Assembly: GCA_964442525.1 (NCBI GenBank) | Contig: CAYTZO010000037.1 | Span: 1 to 8,073 of the forward strand | DNA: 8,073 bases | Source of the DNA: CAYTZO01 sp964442525 | GTDB lineage: Bacteria > Patescibacteriota > Microgenomatia > UBA10105 > UBA927 | Reading direction: 5' to 3' | Made by a program: the position numbers and the translations under genes | In this document: in pieces, positions 5,185 to 8,073 of the stretch | How the letters are laid out: the number at the start of each line of letters is the position of its first letter | Position numbering within the stretch: the first letter of the stretch is position 1 | Notes under the pieces: generated by a model | What the model saw: only the letters and a program-made list of their open reading frames with translations | What the model was told of the DNA's origin: nothing | Databases searched by the model: none

Positions 5185-6645
5185 ATGGATAATCAGCAGA
5201 ATCTCGCCGAACGGACGATTACTTTTTTTCCGGAGTTCGGGAAAATCAAGGAGCCGAATGACTCACTCCCCCGTATCAACGTCAACGGCATTGCGCGCAT
5301 CAGAAGCCGTGTATTAGCGCGCGGAGTGGAAGTAAACGTTAACAGCAAAACGATCCGGTTGTATTACCCACCCGGTATTTGGCAGCGCTTCCCCAAAAGT
5401 CACAGAAAAATTCTTTCGCAAAACCTCGCCTACGCGCTCACGTTTCAGGTGCCGTACCTGTACCCGTCCATACAAAAAGTTTTTTACTCGATGCCGGTTC
5501 CCCTCGCCGAGCCGTTTTTATTTAAGGGACTTTCCCTTGCACTCCCTTCTACTGCCATTATGCAGACGCAAAAAGAAAAGCGCGTTACTTCCAATCTTCT
5601 CAGAAGGCTCTTTGATGTAGAATACGTGTTTTCCAATACCAAATCGGACATCCCCTCATATAACCGTACAAGTTTTTCCGATACGGCGATCATGCCGTTT
5701 ACCTTCGGCAAAGATAGTCTCCTCACGTTCGCCCTCGCCCGCGAGCTCGGCCTTCGGGTTTCTCCCGTCTATATTTCCGAACCATATTCCCCGTATGAAG
5801 AGGTAAGTAAAAGGCTCCTTGCCGAGTCGTTTCGAAAGGAATTTCATCTGCAGATTGCCATGCTTCGCAACTCTCTGGGGGTCTTGCGGGAGCCCTACGG
5901 TTGGTTTGGGTGGGAGCTGCAGCTGACCCAATATTCTCTTATGCTCCTTCCTTACGTGTATGCAAAGAAAGCCGGTTATATTTTGTTTTCGAATGAACAA
6001 AGCTGCGACGACACCGTGGTCGATGAAGACGGTTTCCGCTGTAACCCGGTTTTTGAGCAGTCCCATAGCTGGCTTCTTCAAAACTCCCTTATGGCAAGTC
6101 TTATCGGCGGGAACTCGCTTTCGATTGGATCCCTGCTTGAGCCGATTCATGAGATTGCCATAATGCGCATACTCCACAAGCGGTATCCCGAGATCGGCAA
6201 ATACCAAAGTTCCTGCGAACTTGCCGAGAAACCAAGGTCGGACGGGCGCTGGTGTGAGCATTGCAGCAAATGCGCGAGGATGTATATTTTTCTTTTGGCT
6301 CACGGCGTGAACCCCAAAAGCGTCGGGTTTACCCATGATCTTCTCCGGCAAAAATATCTGCCGCTCTATACGATTTTTACCGACGGGAGAATTGCAAGTT
6401 TCGGATATGATCAAAGCGAGGCCGGAAAAAACGAGCAGATTTTAGCCTTTCGGCTTGCCTACCGGCGCGGGTTCAGGGGGCCGGTAATGAAGGCGTTTGT
6501 GCGGCACTACGGAACGTACGCCAAAAAGCACGAGCGCAAACTTCGGGAAACATACTTCGGGCTTCATTCAACGCGGACGATTCCGTCAGAGCTTCGTCCA
6601 AGGGTCATGCGGATTTTTCGATCGGAGCTGGGTGCTCTTGTATAA
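5185..6645 (+). CDS. PP-loop (QueC/MurL-like) enzyme, copy A
   Basis: 486 residues from the ATG at 5185. Reading upstream in frame gives a TTG at 5167 that would add six residues; neither start has a clear Shine-Dalgarno sequence. It is probably a soluble cytoplasmic ATP-using enzyme. P171-F-T-F-G175-K176-D177-S178 resembles the pyrophosphate-binding SGGxDS loop of PP-loop ATPases. Downstream come GWELQLTQY (242-250), S269-N270-E271-Q272-S273, E319-P-I-H-E323, and a metal-site-like cluster C344-x12-C357-x2-C360-x2-C363. This order matches my memory of MurL (UDP-MurNAc-L-Ala-L-Glu epimerase) and, more distantly, QueC, so the reaction probably passes through an adenylate; the substrate is unknown. 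The C-terminal HSTRTIPSEL (461-470) is shared with copy B at 6605-7999. About 36 extra N-terminal residues have no counterpart in copy B. Its 3' end overlaps copy B by 41 bp, tail to tail. Confidence 0.85.
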   Translation: MDNQQNLAERTITFFPEFGKIKEPNDSLPRINVNGIARIRSRVLARGVEVNVNSKTIRLYYPPGIWQRFPKSHRKILSQNLAYALTFQVPYLYPSIQKVFYSMPVPLAEPFLFKGLSLALPSTAIMQTQKEKRVTSNLLRRLFDVEYVFSNTKSDIPSYNRTSFSDTAIMPFTFGKDSLLTFALARELGLRVSPVYISEPYSPYEEVSKRLLAESFRKEFHLQIAMLRNSLGVLREPYGWFGWELQLTQYSLMLLPYVYAKKAGYILFSNEQSCDDTVVDEDGFRCNPVFEQSHSWLLQNSLMASLIGGNSLSIGSLLEPIHEIAIMRILHKRYPEIGKYQSSCELAEKPRSDGRWCEHCSKCARMYIFLLAHGVNPKSVGFTHDLLRQKYLPLYTIFTDGRIASFGYDQSEAGKNEQILAFRLAYRRGFRGPVMKAFVRHYGTYAKKHERKLRETYFGLHSTRTIPSELRPRVMRIFRSELGALV

Positions 6646-7999
6646 CGTCTCGACGCAGTTTTGCGAGTTCTCCCCGATAAATGTCCAGAACGGGGTTTTT
6701 TAACTCGTGCGGTATCGTTTCCGTGGAATGTGTCGTAAAGTATTTTTGGTAAAGTTCATCCCGCTCTTTGAGCACGCGAGGAAGAAGTTGGGCGACAAAC
6801 AGGTCAATGAGATCTCCTTTGACTCCCCTCTTCCAGGCCAGGTAAAACGCCAGAAGCCGTTCGCCCCAGCTCTGAAAGAGAATGTTGAGCGGACGGTGTA
6901 ATTCTTTGGTGTCAAACATATAAAAAAGTTTTTTCTTATCAAGGGTGAGCATGTCATCGACAAACCCAACACGTCTGGGATTAACGCCGACCGCCAGCAG
7001 GAATATGTAGACGCGTGCACATTCGTAACAATGTCCGCACCAACGCTGGAACCGTGATTCCTTTTCATCATTAAAACAGGAGAGCTGATACTTGCCGATT
7101 TCCTTGTAGCGATGGTGAAGAATATATAAGATGGCGAGCTCGTGAATCGGTTCGATAATACTTGCGATGGTGGTGTTAATAGCAAACGAACGAACGAGAT
7201 TGTTGAGGTTCGTGGTCCAAAAGATGCCTTGTTCATAGGTGGTATTTATGATATAGCCCTGTTTATCTGTTTCTACATCATTTGTACTTTGCTCATTCGA
7301 CCAAAAAAAGTATCGCGGCCGCCATGCATAGAGGTATGGAAGCATGAGGAGCGTATATTGAGTAAGAAGCATGTCCCAGCCCCATAGAAACTGTCCTTTT
7401 TGTCGAAGTTGTCCAAGGGGCATCGATATGGGAGTGATGACTTGCCTCTGTTCCTTCTCGAATGCATGACGAAGTTTTTCTTTATTTGTATTTTCGTAAG
7501 TACTTGTTGGTTCGACAAAAAAAACCGGGTACGGTTTGAGTCCGATGTCTCGGGCCACCGCATAGGTCAAAAGACTATCTTTGCCAAAGCTAAATGGCAG
7601 AAGAAATGTTTGGGGTTGAACGACCGGCGGCCTTAGTGCGTGTATAGAAGGCGGAATTCCATGAAATGACAAATGGAAACCGCTATTATATGCATCCCGT
7701 AGTAGTGCCTCGCTCGTAAATTTTGCTTCGGGAATCTCGAGTACCGCTTCGGGAAGACTATTCCAGAGTCCGTGCGTAAACAGCGAAAGGAGGTTTGGGG
7801 GCGGAAAGTCAAAGCGAAGGGAGCCTTTTTTTTCGAAGGCAAAATGAGCGGTGAAAAAATAGGCAGCGTTGTCCGCGAGGGCTCTGCGAAGCGCCACCGG
7901 AAATGCGGACCAGATGTTTTTCGGATAGGAATGGCTTATCCAGCGGTTATTTACCCCTACGGCAAATCCGTTTTTGGTGAGCTTTGTTTGAATTTTCAC
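6605..7999 (-). CDS. PP-loop (QueC/MurL-like) enzyme, copy B
   Basis: 464 residues, starting at GTG (7997-7999) with a weak AGG 6 nt upstream; an upstream ATG near 8014 meets TAG after three codons. No signal peptide or membrane segment is seen. Motifs parallel copy A: P135-F-S-F-G139-K140-D141-S142 as the PP-loop, T213-Q214-Y215, S234-N235-E236-Q237-S238, E283-P-I-H286-E287, the cluster C308-x12-C321-x2-C324-x2-C327, and HSTETIPHEL (424-433). Over the 27 residues ending at the first Cys the two copies share 20 identities, so they are clear paralogs that have diverged. The RWCGHCYEC core fits the zinc-site style of QueC and what I recall of MurL (RWCxxCxKC). An adenylating or ligase-like reaction is inferred; peptidoglycan precursor editing is one possibility, not shown. 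The last 16 residues extend beyond the end of copy A and are encoded antisense to its 3' end. Confidence 0.86.
   Translation of the reverse strand: MKIQTKLTKNGFAVGVNNRWISHSYPKNIWSAFPVALRRALADNAAYFFTAHFAFEKKGSLRFDFPPPNLLSLFTHGLWNSLPEAVLEIPEAKFTSEALLRDAYNSGFHLSFHGIPPSIHALRPPVVQPQTFLLPFSFGKDSLLTYAVARDIGLKPYPVFFVEPTSTYENTNKEKLRHAFEKEQRQVITPISMPLGQLRQKGQFLWGWDMLLTQYTLLMLPYLYAWRPRYFFWSNEQSTNDVETDKQGYIINTTYEQGIFWTTNLNNLVRSFAINTTIASIIEPIHELAILYILHHRYKEIGKYQLSCFNDEKESRFQRWCGHCYECARVYIFLLAVGVNPRRVGFVDDMLTLDKKKLFYMFDTKELHRPLNILFQSWGERLLAFYLAWKRGVKGDLIDLFVAQLLPRVLKERDELYQKYFTTHSTETIPHELKNPVLDIYRGELAKLRRDVIQEHPAPIEKSA
6672..6701 (+). terminator. Possible intrinsic terminator of copy A
   Basis: CCCCG (6672-6676) and CGGGG (6691-6695) can pair over a 14-nt loop and are followed at once by six T. 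It begins 26 nt after the copy A stop codon, the right place and strand. The stem is only 5 bp and the bases also encode copy B on the other strand, so chance is possible. Confidence 0.42.
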
Positions 8000-8021
8000 A
8001 AAGCCTATCTTAGCATACTCG

Positions 8022-8030
8022 TGATATAAT
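8022..8030 (+). promoter_or_regulatory. Extended -10 promoter of the tRNA-Leu at the window end
   Basis: TGATATAAT is a perfect extended -10 (TGnTATAAT) and would start transcription near 8037, about 13 nt before the tRNA. No good -35 is seen 17 bp upstream, which an extended -10 can tolerate. The same 50-bp spacer must hold the promoter of copy B on the other strand. Confidence 0.55.
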
Positions 8031-8049
8031 TTTGTCGGGTTTACCTAAA

Positions 8050-8073
8050 GCCCAAGTGGCGAAATCGGTACAC
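8050..8073 (+). tRNA. trnL: tRNA-Leu, 5' part only (cut by window end)
   Basis: The last 24 bases read GCCCAAG, then TGGCGAAATCGGTACAC. The acceptor start, the TGGC D-stem start and the GAAATCGGTA D loop match the 5' third of leucine tRNAs. The anticodon lies outside the window, so the isoacceptor is unknown. A serine tRNA is less likely given the D-loop sequence. Confidence 0.75.

Noticed and set aside
5135..5317. Plus-strand ORF of 60 codons ahead of copy A
   Set aside because: Out of frame with copy A, covers the promoter and runs into its coding region; composition looks random.
5656..6414. Minus-strand ORF of 252 codons inside copy A
   Set aside because: Antisense shadow of a strongly supported gene with conserved motifs; its translation shows no recognisable domain or start signal.
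1..8073. CRISPR array, insertion sequence or attachment site
   Set aside because: No spaced direct repeats, terminal inverted repeats, transposase or integrase motifs, and no duplicated tRNA ends were found by eye.

Overview
This window looks like a piece of a reduced bacterial genome of the Candidate Phyla Radiation (Patescibacteria, most likely Parcubacteria-like). That assignment is inference. It rests on gene content (a short polyprenyl synthetase, a membrane-anchored DUF192 protein, a small coiled-coil ORF, a secreted glycosidase with an EF-hand/dockerin-like tail), very tight spacing, tRNA genes scattered between protein genes, and almost no recognisable Shine-Dalgarno sequences. TGA is used as an ordinary stop, so this is not one of the UGA-recoded CPR lineages. 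No rRNA, transposon, CRISPR array or phage gene is visible.

Layout. Positions 4-3756 are all on the minus strand. In transcription order they are tRNA-Leu(TAA), tRNA-Pro(TGG), a polyprenyl diphosphate synthase, a small coiled-coil protein, a DUF192 protein, tRNA-Gly(TCC), tRNA-Arg(TCT), a secreted clan-A type glycoside hydrolase and tRNA-His(GTG). A run of exactly 100 N (3758-3857) is a scaffold gap. It cuts off the C-terminus of a membrane-anchored SGNH/GDSL-type protein (3858-5085, minus). A divergent promoter region (5086-5184) follows. Two homologous large proteins of a PP-loop (QueC/MurL-like) type then face each other, 5185-6645 on plus and 6605-7999 on minus, with their 3' ends overlapping by 41 bp. 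The window ends inside a plus-strand tRNA-Leu with its own extended -10 promoter.

How the genes may work together. A cell-envelope theme is plausible but inferred. The polyprenyl synthase could make the lipid carrier, the SGNH protein could edit acyl groups on an envelope glycan, the glycosidase would act outside the membrane, and the PP-loop proteins resemble, as far as I can recall, the MurL family that epimerises the glutamate of a peptidoglycan precursor. The most unusual item is the tail-to-tail pair of PP-loop paralogs. Both keep a GKDS loop, an NEQS motif, a C-x12-C-x2-C-x2-C cluster and a shared C-terminal HSTxTIPxEL motif. The second most unusual is that two protein genes begin 2 and 15 nt after the encoded CCA end of a tRNA, which suggests tRNA processing creates their mRNA 5' ends.
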